Shown in pieces: positions 45,617-54,425 of a DNA stretch of 64,000 nucleotides; the stretch's first letter is position 1, and every line of letters begins with the position of its first letter. The DNA lies in NCBI RefSeq assembly GCF_017874215.1, contig NZ_JAGGLB010000036.1, positions 25,434 through 89,433 on the forward strand, written 5' to 3'. The DNA is from Paenibacillus eucommiae (GTDB lineage: Bacteria > Bacillota > Bacilli > Paenibacillales > NBRC-103111). Made by a program: the position numbers and the translations under genes. The notes beneath the pieces are model-generated. The model was not told where the DNA came from. It saw nothing but the letters and a program-made list of their open reading frames with translations, and searched no databases.

Positions 45617-45854
45617 AAATAAGATAGCAGATATACAGCTGGTTATAAAGTGAAAAGTATTTCCGTACTTTTATCCCTGTTTGAATTGCAGTACATGGCG
45701 ATCTCCGTATTTACTCCAGCCCAGCAATCATACAGCTTGAGCAACTCTGCTTGATAAAATAAAGCAAACACTAGCTCTCAACAACGCGGTTCCTCTTACT
45801 CTTAGGCCGTGTCTTTTGCATGTATTCCCTCCATAACGAACGACAAAATACATT

Positions 45855-45897
45855 TTACCCGGGTAATATTGACTTTTTATTTTTACCCGGGTATAAT
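45855..45897 (+). promoter_or_regulatory. Promoter flanked by two ACCCGGGT operators
   Basis: TTGACT (45869-45874), 17 bases, TATAAT (45892-45897). TTACCCGGGTAA (45855-45866) lies before the -35 and TTACCCGGGTAT (45883-45894) overlaps the -10; their centres are 28 bp apart. This is a strong candidate for a repressor of the TetR type or similar, not encoded next to it. Confidence 0.8.
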
Positions 45898-45926
45898 TGG
45901 CGAGGTATTCAGAGGAGGAGGTCAGC

Positions 45927-46538
45927 ATGAGAAATGACCTAACGCGCTTTTACTGCACGGCATTTTTGGGTGTGAGAGTGGTCGCCAGCGGTTTGTTAGA
46001 GCACGTTGTTTCTACAGTGAAGGATGTTCTGGATGACAGAGACGTCACACAGCTGCTTATATTTGACGATTCCACAGGGAAGCAAATAGATGTTGATTTT
46101 CGTGGGAAGACAGGTGACGTGCTCAAACGATTAGGGGAACAGTTTGGTGACTTGCCTGATACGGAAGTGAATCACCAGCCTACACGGCGGGTCGGTCGAC
46201 CCAAACTGGGGGTTGTATCTGGTGAGGTTACGTTATTGCCACGGCATTGGGAATGGCTCAAGAGTCAACCTGGAGGGGCGTCGATAACATTACGAAAACT
46301 CGTTGATGAGGCTCGCCGTGCTGGAGAAAAACAGGACAAGATACGAGAGTCACAAGAAGCAACATATCACTTTATGACCGCTATGGCCGGGAACTTCCAA
46401 CAATACGAAGAAGCTCTGCGGGCACTTTATGCTGGTGATTTGGATCGTTTTTACCAATTCATCGATGACTGGGCACCTGATATTAGAAGCCATATCAAAA
46501 GATTAGCCGCTAATACATTTCCTGAAGGGAACTTATGA
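45927..46538 (+). CDS. DUF2239-family protein
   Basis: A 203-residue protein of the DUF2239 family, recognised by VGRPKLGVVSGEVTLLPRHWEWL and KSQPGGASITLRKLVDEARRA, with a C-terminal helical part (YHFMTAMAGNFQQYEEALRALYAGD). The biochemical function of the family is not known to me. The LPRHWEWL to LRKLVDEARR stretch resembles a ribbon-helix-helix shape but has no proven DNA-binding role. ATG 45927 follows GAGGAGG. It is transcribed from the promoter at 45869-45897, which has paired ACCCGGGT sites. Confidence 0.85.
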   Translation: MRNDLTRFYCTAFLGVRVVASGLLEHVVSTVKDVLDDRDVTQLLIFDDSTGKQIDVDFRGKTGDVLKRLGEQFGDLPDTEVNHQPTRRVGRPKLGVVSGEVTLLPRHWEWLKSQPGGASITLRKLVDEARRAGEKQDKIRESQEATYHFMTAMAGNFQQYEEALRALYAGDLDRFYQFIDDWAPDIRSHIKRLAANTFPEGNL

Positions 46539-46599
46539 ATAAAAGCATGTGGAGTCGTAAAGAATTTGGAATGAAAAAAGAACTACGAAAGAAGCCGCT

Positions 46600-46820
46600 A
46601 TGACGGAGTTTGGATCTATTCGTTACATCGAACCATCGCAACGCGCTGGCATGAGGTTCATGCACATGCAGCGAGGCACTGAGGGCAGCATCGTCATGTT
46701 GAACCTGCTGCGTTTTCATGATGTTGCCGATTACACAAGCCCATCCTGAACTAACACCGGAGATCCCAATCAGCGGTGCTGAAGCTTTCAACCGCTATAT
46801 GATTTCCGATACCGAATTAA
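46600..46820 (+). pseudogene. Frameshifted DUF1330-like remnant
   Basis: From ATG 46600, a 49-codon frame gives ...GSIVMLNLLRFHDVADYT and then runs into TGA at 46747. One frame over, at 46742, the reading continues HPELTPEIPISGAEAFNRYM, which is the expected continuation of a DUF1330-type protein (MVNLLRF...YSAHPEL...ISGxEAxxRY). A one-base shift near 46737-46742 explains this. The C-terminal two thirds are gone; after MISDTE the sequence becomes the ribosome site of the next gene. Confidence 0.75.
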
Positions 46821-46832
46821 TTGGAGGAGAAC

Positions 46833-47729
46833 ATGATCATGAACATCCTGAAAGTCAACGGAGTTGATTTGGCCTATGACAGTTTCGGTAACGAAAATGA
46901 CGAGGCTATTATCTTAATAGCCGGGCTTGGAACCCAGATGATCCGATGGACGGTTCCGTTTTGTCGCATATTAGCAGCGCGGGGTTTTCACGTGATCCGC
47001 TTTGACAATCGTGACGCAGGTTGCTCGTCACACTTTAGCCATTATCCGGCGCTGGATTTTGACGCACTGGCAACTGCTCTCATGTCGGGACAGCGACCGG
47101 ACATTCCTTACACTCTCGATGACATGTCCAACGACGCTATCGGACTGCTCGATGCCCTTTCAATTGACCGGGCACATTTCGTTGGCAGGTCGATGGGTGG
47201 AATGATCGCCCAGATTGCAGCGAGCGAGTACCCTGAACGGGCTTTATCACTCACCTCCATTATGTCCAGTTCCGGTAATCCCGGCCTTCCGCAATCTCCC
47301 CCGGATGTCATGGCGATGATGACGAAACCGGCGCCGAACCCATTTGAGAATGAAGCAGGATTTTTGGCGCACAGCCTCTCCTTTGCCAAACGCATCGCCG
47401 GCACCGGATATCCGTTTGAAGAGGACGCTTATCGGGCGCTCATTCTGGAGGAAGTCCAGCGAGCCTACGATCCAGGCAGTGTCGGACGACAAATTGCTGC
47501 GATCGCTGTCTCTGGTGACCGGCGTCCGCGGCTGGCGACCATAAAAGTACCAGCACTTGTCATTCATGGGATGGACGATCCCCTGTTCGTCCCGGCGTGT
47601 GGCGAGGACACGGCTTCTTCCATCCCGGGCGCCGAGCTAATGTTGGTTGACGGCATGGGACACGACCTGCCGCACCAACTGTACAAAGTAACCGCTGATG
47701 GCATAGAGCGAACGGCTCGTCGCAATTGA
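46833..47729 (+). CDS. Alpha/beta-hydrolase
   Basis: A 298-residue alpha/beta-hydrolase. LIAGLGTQMIRW gives the oxyanion loop, FVGRSMGGMIAQIAASEYP the nucleophile elbow (G-x-S-x-G form), VIHGMDDPLFV the acid and GMGHDLP the catalytic His, so the triad is complete. The layout (FDNRDAGCSSHF after strand 4) is typical of esterase/haloperoxidase-like members; the substrate is unknown. ATG 46833 follows TTGGAGGAGA. It probably replaced or absorbed the end of the decayed DUF1330 gene, on which its ribosome site lies. Confidence 0.9.
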   Translation: MIMNILKVNGVDLAYDSFGNENDEAIILIAGLGTQMIRWTVPFCRILAARGFHVIRFDNRDAGCSSHFSHYPALDFDALATALMSGQRPDIPYTLDDMSNDAIGLLDALSIDRAHFVGRSMGGMIAQIAASEYPERALSLTSIMSSSGNPGLPQSPPDVMAMMTKPAPNPFENEAGFLAHSLSFAKRIAGTGYPFEEDAYRALILEEVQRAYDPGSVGRQIAAIAVSGDRRPRLATIKVPALVIHGMDDPLFVPACGEDTASSIPGAELMLVDGMGHDLPHQLYKVTADGIERTARRN

Positions 47730-47920
47730 CACGCGCTTCCTGAATAGCAACCAGCCGAAGTCCCGCGGTGCCCAATGGGGTAAGTAGGCCCAGGGGTGCA
47801 GCGCTGATCAATTTGCACGCTTGGCGCATTCGAAGTCGAAATCAGGTTGCAGGAAAATTGTTCGTTTGGTGCATGGTAATCTTAATGATCTCAACCACCC
47901 TACTTGTCAATCCTGTATAA

Positions 47921-48506
47921 GCAGCAAAAGGATGGATTCAATATGGCAAGATTGGATCAGGAGAAGGCAAGGAACTGGGTGAGTTTGGATACCCCGTCGG
48001 TGTGGCATCAGATAGCCAAGGCAATGTATATGTGGCCGATTACAATAACTATCGTATCCAGAAGCTAGATATATCCACAGGCAAATGGAGTTCGTGGGGC
48101 AAAAGCGGCGGAGCAGCAGGATGTGCACTTGGAGAGTTTAATAGTCCAACCGGTATTGCGGTAGATAGCAGGCGCAGCAGCAAACCAAAACGGGTACGCA
48201 TAAGCCGTATATTGAAGGGTTTGTTGACGGCACCTTCGGTCCGGAGAAAACTGTGACCCGTTCCGAGATGGCAACAATGCTCGCCCGTATTCTCGAAATA
48301 GAGTACAGGGGTAATGGAGCTTCGTCCTTCAAGGATACCGATACTAAGCATTGGGCATTCAAAGAAATGGAGATCGTAATCAGGCAGGCATCATGCAGGG
48401 CTACACGGACGGACGCTTTGGCGCAGAGGATGGTATTACGAGAGCGGAGATGGCCGTTATTGTGGATCGCTGGATGGCGAAGCAAAGCAGAGAGAGTAAA
48501 AGATAG
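47921..48506 (+). pseudogene. Decayed NHL-repeat / SLH-domain surface protein
   Basis: Three frames must be joined. 47921-~48170 reads NHL-type repeat sequence (GEFGYPVGVASDSQGNVYVAD and LGEFNSPTGIAVD). Then, in another frame, GTHKPYIEGFVDGTFGPEKT VTRSEMATMLARI is an SLH repeat, and after a one-base loss near 48378 the third frame gives GIMQGYTDGRFGAEDG and ITRAEMAVIVDRWMAKQ to TAG 48506. No start codon or ribosome site is present. It is the remnant of a surface protein with an internal deletion. Confidence 0.8.
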
Positions 48507-48524
48507 TATAATCAATCCGAAAAA

Positions 48525-48580
48525 GTAGGAAGGTTACTCTTCAGGCATAACGCTGTTTGAGGGGTAACCTTCTACTGTTT
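48525..48580 (+). terminator. Rho-independent terminator
   Basis: GTAGGAAGGTTAC, long loop, GTAACCTTCTAC followed by TGTTTT, 19 bases after the end of the NHL/SLH remnant. Confidence 0.7.
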
Positions 48581-48749
48581 TATGTTCAGGCAGCTTTTTT
48601 TGAACCCCGAAAAATCCGGCCTGATTACATGAGCGTCCATAATGACCAGCCCCATGACCATGGCGGAACCCCGGCATACCTCCCGAATATTCATTGCGTT
48701 CTGACCTTTCGTAGTGCATTGACACTGATTCGCCAGCCTAACGTGCAGA

Positions 48750-48989
48750 TTATCCTACACCATCACTTTCTAACAAGGAATAAAAATTATCGCGGTCTTC
48801 GTCATCGAATTTGCCAAGCGTCCGTACCCTGACAAATTCATGTCCTCCATACATGTCTATTTCCTCACCGCACCTATTGTAGAGCGCGATCATGCGGCCA
48901 TCCTGATTCAACTCCATATACCCGTAACATTTTGCTTCAGGCACTTCACTGTAAAGGAGCAAAAATCTGATTTTGTCTACTCTGTTCAT
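48750..48989 (-). CDS. Small hypothetical protein
   Basis: A 79-residue acidic protein (KIRFLLLYSEVPEAKCYGYM, DGRMIALYNRCGEEIDMYGG, KFDDEDRDNFYSLLESDGVG). ATG 48989 follows a strong AAAGGAGGAGTTGC, which is the main reason to accept it. I do not recognise the family. It has no membrane segment or signal peptide, and stands alone between the pseudogene and the SDR gene at 49.4 kb. Confidence 0.65.
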   Translation of the reverse strand: MNRVDKIRFLLLYSEVPEAKCYGYMELNQDGRMIALYNRCGEEIDMYGGHEFVRVRTLGKFDDEDRDNFYSLLESDGVG

Positions 48990-49416
48990 GCAACTCCTCC
49001 TTTTCTGTCATCCGTAATGACCTTGAATTCATTGCGTTTTGTCCTTTGTGTGTATATCCCTTATCTCCTCATCGACCTGAAGAAAATTTTACTTGAAACC
49101 TTATGAATTGGAAAAAGCGATATTGCTCTTTATACACGGATATGCATTCATATTTCGAAAGCATAAGGGGGGCTCCCCGCTATGCCGCTCATTTGCACAT
49201 TATCTCTTGACGAAATGAGATTTGGGGAGTATGATAACGTGCCAGTTAATTCTACAAGGTAAATCAATAAAAGACCGACTTTTCGAAGTGCCTCGGCACC
49301 GCATTGTCAGCCTATCGTGCGGATTATGAAAATCAAAAGCTTTAGGATACAAATACATTGAAAAAAATGTTATTTTAAAAAGTAGGAATACATTTCAACA
49401 GGATAGGGAGAAGTTA
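48990..49416. other. 427-base spacer
   Basis: No gene, terminator or clear repeat is visible beyond a short stretch AATTCATTGCGTT (near 49027) that also occurs at 48694-48706. The ribosome site GATAGGGAGAAG of the next gene is at the right end. Confidence 0.5.
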
Positions 49417-50358
49417 ATGAACGTCTTTATAACAGGTGGAACGGGGTATATCGGTAACAGAACGGTAGACGTCGCGCTTCGTCAAGGTCATCAAGTTACG
49501 GTCTTGACCCGAAGCAAGGAAAAGGCAAAAGAGCTGGAAAATAAAGGGGTGCGAGCGGTTATTGGCGACTTGCTCACAGACGGTGATTGGCAGAGCGCCA
49601 TTTCGGAAGCGGAATATGTCATTCATTTGGCAGCGCCTCCAACCTGGGGGAAGAAAGTGACTTTGAAAGTCGCTAGAGCCTATCAAGAAGGTCACTATCA
49701 AATGACTGTCTGTTTGCTAGATAACATCAATTTGCATAGGCTAAAGAAACTCGTATATGTGGCAGGCACCAGTTATTTCGGCGATAGCGGCGAAAAGGAG
49801 CCCGTCACGGAATCTTATTGCTCGCGGCCGAAAGGATGGGGACCTTACATCGCTCCTTCCGTCGATGTGCTGTCTGCCTACGTGGACAAAGGCGCACCGA
49901 TTGTGATGGCTTTCCCGGGACAAGTGTACGGCGCAGATTCGTGGTTTCCTCAGCTGTTCCTGGAGCCGCTCTCGCAGAGCAAGCCGGTTACAGGCCTTAA
50001 GGGACATAATCCGATTTTTTCTCCTATACACGTGGAAGACTGCGCCCGAGCGTTCTTGTTCTTGCTGGAGCAAGGACTGGCAGGGGAACGATATATTCTC
50101 GTTGACGATCAGCCGATCCGAAGCGCGGACATTACGACACTCAGCGCCAAGGCGCTCCAAAGACCGGATAAAAAACGTTACGTGCCAACGTGGTTATGCC
50201 GCATGCTGCTTGGTCCCGTGTTAACCGAATATGCTACGGCTCATACGAATTTCTCGAACGGCAAGCTCAAGGTGTCCGGCTTCACCTATCTGTATCCGAC
50301 GATACAATCGGGAATAGAGAGTGTTGTCAAGGAGTGGAAGGAACGCGCAATGTTGTAA
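49417..50358 (+). CDS. NAD-dependent epimerase/dehydratase-family protein
   Basis: A 313-residue extended SDR protein. MNVFITGGTGYIGNRTVDVAL is the TGxxGxxG dinucleotide-binding start; VIGDLLTDGDW, VIHLAAPPTWG, LVYVAGTSYFG, and IFSPIHVEDCARAFLFLLEQG fit the atypical epimerase group. The catalytic YxxxK is not clear: the position reads GWGPYIAPSVDVLS without a Lys four residues on, so the reaction may differ or be lost. ATG 49417 follows ATAGGGAGAAG. It stands alone, followed after 56 bases by a hypothetical gene with its own ribosome site. Confidence 0.85.
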   Translation: MNVFITGGTGYIGNRTVDVALRQGHQVTVLTRSKEKAKELENKGVRAVIGDLLTDGDWQSAISEAEYVIHLAAPPTWGKKVTLKVARAYQEGHYQMTVCLLDNINLHRLKKLVYVAGTSYFGDSGEKEPVTESYCSRPKGWGPYIAPSVDVLSAYVDKGAPIVMAFPGQVYGADSWFPQLFLEPLSQSKPVTGLKGHNPIFSPIHVEDCARAFLFLLEQGLAGERYILVDDQPIRSADITTLSAKALQRPDKKRYVPTWLCRMLLGPVLTEYATAHTNFSNGKLKVSGFTYLYPTIQSGIESVVKEWKERAML

Positions 50359-50414
50359 AAAGCGGACAGCTCGTGCTTGAACTAACCTGCCCCACACAAC
50401 CTGGAGGTGGACGA

Positions 50415-51104
50415 ATGAAGAATGAATCGATATGGAACGTTAACGTTCGATCCGTGGAACGGGAAGAAATCTGTTTTGTCCCAAACACTGAGTGGCAGGC
50501 GCATGTACAGGGCTTCCGGCTACATTTCAATACGGATCTGCCAATGAATCTACGTGCTCAAGATCAGATTTTGATTACAGTTGGTGAATGCGGTCTACCC
50601 ACCTGGGCCGCTTTTATCGGAACGGTATTGGATTGCCGGTCTGATTCCATCCTGCTTAATACGAACCCACAATATGAGTCGCGTCTAGTTAACGCACGGC
50701 AGTTTGAACGCAGGTTCTCACCACTCACTTCCATAAAAGGGGCCCAAAATGTTATCGATAGGTTCGGTTACTTCCCCCCGTTTCATTACGATGAAATTTC
50801 GAAAGTATGTATGGAAGCCCCGGAACAGGGTGACATAAAGAAGAAACTGTCCGTGACGATCAGGCATACCTCTACAGGTGGGCTGGAACAGCTTGTTGAT
50901 CTTGATTTCGAAGACATCCGGCATGAGGACATATCCCCCGCCGAAGAATGCAATATTTGCTTGCAGCTGAGTTTCGCTTACGAAGGCGAACAGATTCGCG
51001 TCCAACTGGATGCCGTTTCCGGGTTCTCAGCATCGTTTCTGTGCCGCAACGTTGTTGTCCAATTACAGGATCAATCACACGACTCATCACACGAATTACG
51101 TTGA
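50415..51104 (+). CDS. Hypothetical protein
   Basis: A 229-residue beta-rich acidic protein starting KNESIWNVNVRSVEREEI, with GECGLPTWAAFIGTVLDC and IDRFGYFPPFHYDEISKVCM. I recognise no family or catalytic motif. ATG 50415 follows CTGGAGGTGG, a strong site; the longer frame from 50190 overlaps the preceding gene and is rejected. It has seven or eight cysteines but no signal peptide. A bidirectional terminator follows at 51174. Confidence 0.7.
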   Translation: MKNESIWNVNVRSVEREEICFVPNTEWQAHVQGFRLHFNTDLPMNLRAQDQILITVGECGLPTWAAFIGTVLDCRSDSILLNTNPQYESRLVNARQFERRFSPLTSIKGAQNVIDRFGYFPPFHYDEISKVCMEAPEQGDIKKKLSVTIRHTSTGGLEQLVDLDFEDIRHEDISPAEECNICLQLSFAYEGEQIRVQLDAVSGFSASFLCRNVVVQLQDQSHDSSHELR

Positions 51105-51173
51105 ACCCGATTTTACACTAGACCTCTAAGTTGGCAGAACAACTTTCAGTGCGACAAGCAAGAGCAGAACATC

Positions 51174-51221
51174 AAAAATACAGAGCATTGTGGGTCAAAG
51201 ACTCTCATGCTCTGTATTTTT
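51174..51221. terminator. Bidirectional terminator
   Basis: AAAAATACAGAGCAT, loop, ATGCTCTGTATTTTT, a 15-bp perfect stem with A and T ends, so it can act in both directions. Confidence 0.85.
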
Positions 51222-51446
51222 AATGCTTAAAATCACCGCTGCTTGGAGCACATTTCTATTATGGCAAATTTCAAATTACATTTTACATTACGCAGCTATC
51301 ATCCAGAAGGATAATGCAGCAAAATATGGTTTAACACTAGTAACTTCGCCATACTTCCGCCATGTTCAGGAGCTTTTTCCTCTGACATAATACAGATAAC
51401 CAGAACAGAGGGTGGTTGTAGAGCCACTCTTTAAGGAGGAAATGGT

Positions 51447-52379
51447 ATGTTTCATAAAACGATAACGCTGCGACCTTTTGCCGATATTTCAGAGTATACG
51501 GAGGGGTTCGAGATAGTCTCAGCTCAATTTGGCACTGATGGCTGTGTGTATGTCTTGCTAAGAAATCACATTCCGGAACGGGAACGAGGCGTGTTGGTCC
51601 CATCGGCTACAAAGAAAACATATACCTACAAGGTCCTATATGCAGAAGATAATCATATCGAGGAAGTAGTGATTAAGGGCCAGCATTTCAATTATCATTA
51701 TGTCCAGCCGCTTAAGAGACATTTACTTTTGGTCGGAGCGCGCGGCTCTTATTATGGCGCAGGCAAATATGATCTGAACGCCAAAGTGTGTGATTATAAA
51801 GGAAATACCGTTCGGGAGTTCTTGCTTGGAGACGGGATCCAAAGTGTTCAGGTGACTGAGGAAGGGATTATATGGACGAGCTATTTTGATGAGGGAGTTT
51901 TCGGAAATAACGGATGGAATGAACCCATCGGCGCGAATGGCCTTCTGGCCTGGGATGAGCATGGCAACAAATTATACGAAGATCATGTTGCGGATATTGC
52001 TGATTGCTATGCGTTGAATGTAGTTAATGATGAGGAGACCTGGTTTTATTATTACACGGACTTCTTGTTGGGCTGCGTCTCAGGCGGACTCCAGCAGCCC
52101 AAAGTCACCTTTATGAATCCTGATATTTCCGGCTCCTCCGGGTTTTGTACGGATGGTTATCACTTTTTGTTCGACGGCGGTTATGGAAAAAGTGGAACCT
52201 ATATTCTCAAGAAAAATGAAAAACCAGCGCGCTTGACCAAAGGGCACAAAATACATTTTCTGAATGAAAAAGCGGAGCCGCTTGTGCCGCTAACCCAAGA
52301 TTTTCGAGGAAACCGAGTGCTGTTCTGTGAAGGCAATTTGTTGTATCAGGTGTCTGTTGAAGAATTGGTCGTCTATTAG
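51447..52379 (+). CDS. Hypothetical protein, possibly beta-propeller
   Basis: A 310-residue protein with repeated short beta-like patterns (TEGFEIVSAQFGTDGCVYVLL, DGIQSVQVTEEGIIWTSYFDEG, ANGLLAWDEHGNKLYEDH), which suggest a WD40/Kelch-like propeller. There is no signal peptide or membrane segment. I cannot assign a function. ATG 51447 follows TAAGGAGGAAATGG. It stands alone between a bidirectional terminator and a convergent small gene. Confidence 0.75.
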   Translation: MFHKTITLRPFADISEYTEGFEIVSAQFGTDGCVYVLLRNHIPERERGVLVPSATKKTYTYKVLYAEDNHIEEVVIKGQHFNYHYVQPLKRHLLLVGARGSYYGAGKYDLNAKVCDYKGNTVREFLLGDGIQSVQVTEEGIIWTSYFDEGVFGNNGWNEPIGANGLLAWDEHGNKLYEDHVADIADCYALNVVNDEETWFYYYTDFLLGCVSGGLQQPKVTFMNPDISGSSGFCTDGYHFLFDGGYGKSGTYILKKNEKPARLTKGHKIHFLNEKAEPLVPLTQDFRGNRVLFCEGNLLYQVSVEELVVY

Positions 52380-52457
52380 AAGCGTATACAAACTTTCTAT
52401 TGAACTATTTCAAGCGAATTTCTTTTGTCTGGAGTCTGATAACATTAAATTCATACG

Positions 52458-52485
52458 AAAAAGCCCACTAGATCAACTAATGAGC
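52458..52485 (-). terminator. Terminator of the small membrane protein gene
   Basis: On the minus strand GCTCATTAG, loop TTGAT, CTAGTGGGC then five T residues, with two G-T pairs in the stem. Confidence 0.6.
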
Positions 52486-52505
52486 AGCTTCATGTTTGAG
52501 TGTGA

Positions 52506-52676
52506 TTATCTTTGGCGGTTTGATACGATTACCCGTAAATTGGTTAGTATTGCTAAAACTCCAGCACCAATTAAAATCATACGATTCCAAAAAGGAACTG
52601 GAGTACAGGCAAATATGATACATAGTACTCCGAGTATTAAGCCCAGTGTCACAGTTAACTTTGTACGTTTATTCAT
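52506..52676 (-). CDS. Small membrane protein (56 residues)
   Basis: A 56-residue protein with two hydrophobic segments (LTVTLGLILGVLCIIFACTP and MILIGAGVLAILTNL) and basic ends (NKRTK and SNRQR), so a small two-helix membrane protein. ATG 52676 follows AAAGGGGAAATAAC, a good ribosome site, and a terminator-like hairpin follows the stop. These two flanking signals are the reason to call it. The function is unknown; it is too small to be found by length-limited gene calling. Confidence 0.65.
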   Translation of the reverse strand: MNKRTKLTVTLGLILGVLCIIFACTPVPFWNRMILIGAGVLAILTNLRVIVSNRQR

Positions 52677-52745
52677 GTTATTTCCCCTTTCATATTAGTA
52701 TTATTATCGCATAGTGTGGCTGGTTTAGTACATAATAGTAGGAAA

Positions 52746-52779
52746 GAACAAAGGAAGGTTTCCCTTCCAGTGTTCTTTT
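52746..52779 (+). terminator. Terminator-like hairpin
   Basis: GAACA-AA-GGAAGG, loop, CCTTCC-AG-TGTTC then TTTT. It is followed 20 bases on by another terminator. Confidence 0.6.
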
Positions 52780-52798
52780 GCTGATTTATGGATTGGGG

Positions 52799-52832
52799 AC
52801 ACCTCTACTCCTTGCAGGGAGGGGTGTTTTTT
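52799..52832 (+). terminator. Terminator-like hairpin, second
   Basis: ACACCTCTACTCC, loop TTGCA, GGGAGGGGTGT then six T residues. Together with 52746-52779 it shields the dehydrogenase gene from upstream reading. Confidence 0.6.
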
Positions 52833-52982
52833 GTTGTTGTCTCTGTTTTCCTTGCTTGTTTAAAGAACATTATCTTGACGGGTATTACAGATGCGAGTAA
52901 AATTGTATATATTAGAAATAATAGTTTCCATATTGGAAATGAAATCTTGAGAACCAGATGTTTTCCCATTTAACTAATTGAT

Positions 52983-52993
52983 TTAATGATTAA
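52983..52993. promoter_or_regulatory. ROK-type operator, weak copy
   Basis: TTAATGATTAA, the core of the site found in the catabolic island 10 kb away, lies 67 bases before the dehydrogenase start. This may place the gene in the same regulon. Confidence 0.4.
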
Positions 52994-53059
52994 TGAATGA
53001 AGCAGTTGCGATTTTGAACCCTAAAAAAAAATCTTGAAAAACAGGCTGGAGGAAAAATA

Positions 53060-54079
53060 ATGTCAGAATTAATGCGGGCTTTGGTTTATGAAGGGCCAAA
53101 AGAAATGAATATCCGGGAGGTTGCTATTCCTGTTCCGGGCGCTGATGAAGTGCTGATTCGAATTGAACGTGTTGGGATTTGCGGTTCCGAATTAAGCGGG
53201 TTTTTGGGGCATAATTCACTTCGCAAGCCGCCGCTGATTATGGGGCATGAATTCTCTGGCACAATAGCCCAAATCGGTAGTGGTGTCAAAGGCTTCCAGC
53301 TGCAAGATAGGGTGACAGCGAACCCGCTTGTAACTTGCGGTCGTTGTACGGCCTGCACTACAGGAGCGGCGCAGCTGTGTGAGCAGCGCAAGCTGCTTGG
53401 CGCACATTTACCTGGTGCATTTGCAGAATATGTAGCAGTGCCTGAGCGCAATGTGCTTAAGCTGGCGGATCATGTGAGCTTTGAGGAAGGTGCCTTCACG
53501 GAGCCGTTTGCCTGTGGTGTGCGGATTGTTCGTTTGCTTGATCTTAAGCCTGCTGACCGATTGCTTGTAGTCGGTGCCGGGCCGATTGGCTTGTTCGCAC
53601 TTCAGGCTGCACAAGTGCATGGACTATCGGGGATCATCGTGGTCGATTTGAACGAGCAGCGCTTGGAAATTGCCAGAGAGCTTGGCGCAACGGCGGTGAG
53701 AAGTCTCGAGGAGCTAAAGGAAAGTGAACGAGTTTTTGACGCGGCAATTGATGGAGTAGGTATGACGGTTACGCGTAAGCTGTGTGTGGAATCGGTTCGT
53801 CCAGGGGGACGGGTCGCATTTTCTGGCTTGCACGAGGCTGACAGTTCGCTACCTATCAATACGGCGATTCGCAATGAGGTGATGATGTATGGTTCTTTTG
53901 CCTATGCGCCTTATGATTTCGAGACAGCATTGAAATGGATTAGCGAGGGCAGAGTTAATTTGCTGCCTTGGACCGTGAATGACGATTTGGCTAATGGTGG
54001 CGCCTGCTTTACTAAGCTGCTGGAAGCACCGGGAAAAATAGCGAAAATTATGCTGGAAGTTCCATTGGGGGCTCGCTAA
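53060..54079 (+). CDS. Zn-dependent alcohol/polyol dehydrogenase (MDR family)
   Basis: A 339-residue medium-chain dehydrogenase. VGICGSELSGFLGH and GHEFSGTIAQIG give the catalytic Zn Cys and His-Glu; CGRCTACTTGAAQLC gives the four structural-Zn cysteines; LLVVGAGPIGLFALQAAQ is the NAD-binding GxGxxG. It is closest in style to sorbitol, threonine or galactitol-1-phosphate dehydrogenases. The substrate is probably a sugar alcohol or related secondary alcohol. ATG 53060 follows CTGGAGG. It is transcribed alone, ends at a strong terminator and has a possible ROK-type operator upstream. Confidence 0.92.
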   Translation: MSELMRALVYEGPKEMNIREVAIPVPGADEVLIRIERVGICGSELSGFLGHNSLRKPPLIMGHEFSGTIAQIGSGVKGFQLQDRVTANPLVTCGRCTACTTGAAQLCEQRKLLGAHLPGAFAEYVAVPERNVLKLADHVSFEEGAFTEPFACGVRIVRLLDLKPADRLLVVGAGPIGLFALQAAQVHGLSGIIVVDLNEQRLEIARELGATAVRSLEELKESERVFDAAIDGVGMTVTRKLCVESVRPGGRVAFSGLHEADSSLPINTAIRNEVMMYGSFAYAPYDFETALKWISEGRVNLLPWTVNDDLANGGACFTKLLEAPGKIAKIMLEVPLGAR

Positions 54080-54112
54080 GAAAGTTTACTAGATAGTTTA
54101 AGGATAAAATCA

Positions 54113-54146
54113 AAAAGCCGGGAGCCAACAGCTCTCCGGCTTTTTT
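54113..54146 (+). terminator. Strong Rho-independent terminator
   Basis: AAAAGCCGGGAGC, loop CAACA, GCTCTCCGGCTTTTTT. It ends the dehydrogenase gene. Confidence 0.92.
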
Positions 54147-54206
54147 GCGAAATTATTAGAAAGTATAAGTTTTGGGGATCCCTGGAGTGAAAGGACTTAT
54201 TCGAAT

Positions 54207-54317
54207 GGCGCAGCTTTATAGTGAAAAAGTATTCGGTGTGACTGTTCAATCACCTAGGGGATCAGAAAGGAAGCACAGATTTTCCTATCGCCACTATCCC
54301 CTTCCCTCAGAAAGCAA
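54207..54317 (+). repeat. Dispersed repeat shared with 63.6 kb, copy 1
   Basis: About 110 bases that align with 63604-63714: GCGCAGCTTTATAGTGA, ATTCGGT, GATCAGAAAGGA, CCACTATCCCCTTCCCTCAG. Both copies sit 5' to a hairpin pair on the plus strand. No reading frame. Confidence 0.65.
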
Positions 54318-54347
54318 CCTCTATGGGTCCGTATGAGGTGTGCTTGA

Positions 54348-54425
54348 CTTAACGATGTTTTTCATCGTTAAAGCACGTATGTGGACATGCCCACGGGCCT
54401 TTAGCGATGAAAAACATCGCTAAAG
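54348..54425. repeat. Hairpin pair D
   Basis: 54348-54373 (CTTAACGATG-T5-CATCGTTAAG) and 54399-54425 (CTTTAGCGATG-A5-CATCGCTAAAG), both perfect palindromic hairpins but with different, internally matched arms. Confidence 0.9.

Noticed and set aside
45728..45928. A 66-codon minus-strand frame
   Set aside because: It runs through the clear promoter and operators of the DUF2239 gene and has no ribosome site.
48534..48725. A 63-codon minus-strand frame with Gly/His-rich stretch
   Set aside because: No Shine-Dalgarno site, and its end lies in the terminator at 48525-48580.
52788..52973. A 61-codon hydrophobic frame
   Set aside because: It starts without a ribosome site and contains a terminator hairpin in its first 15 codons.
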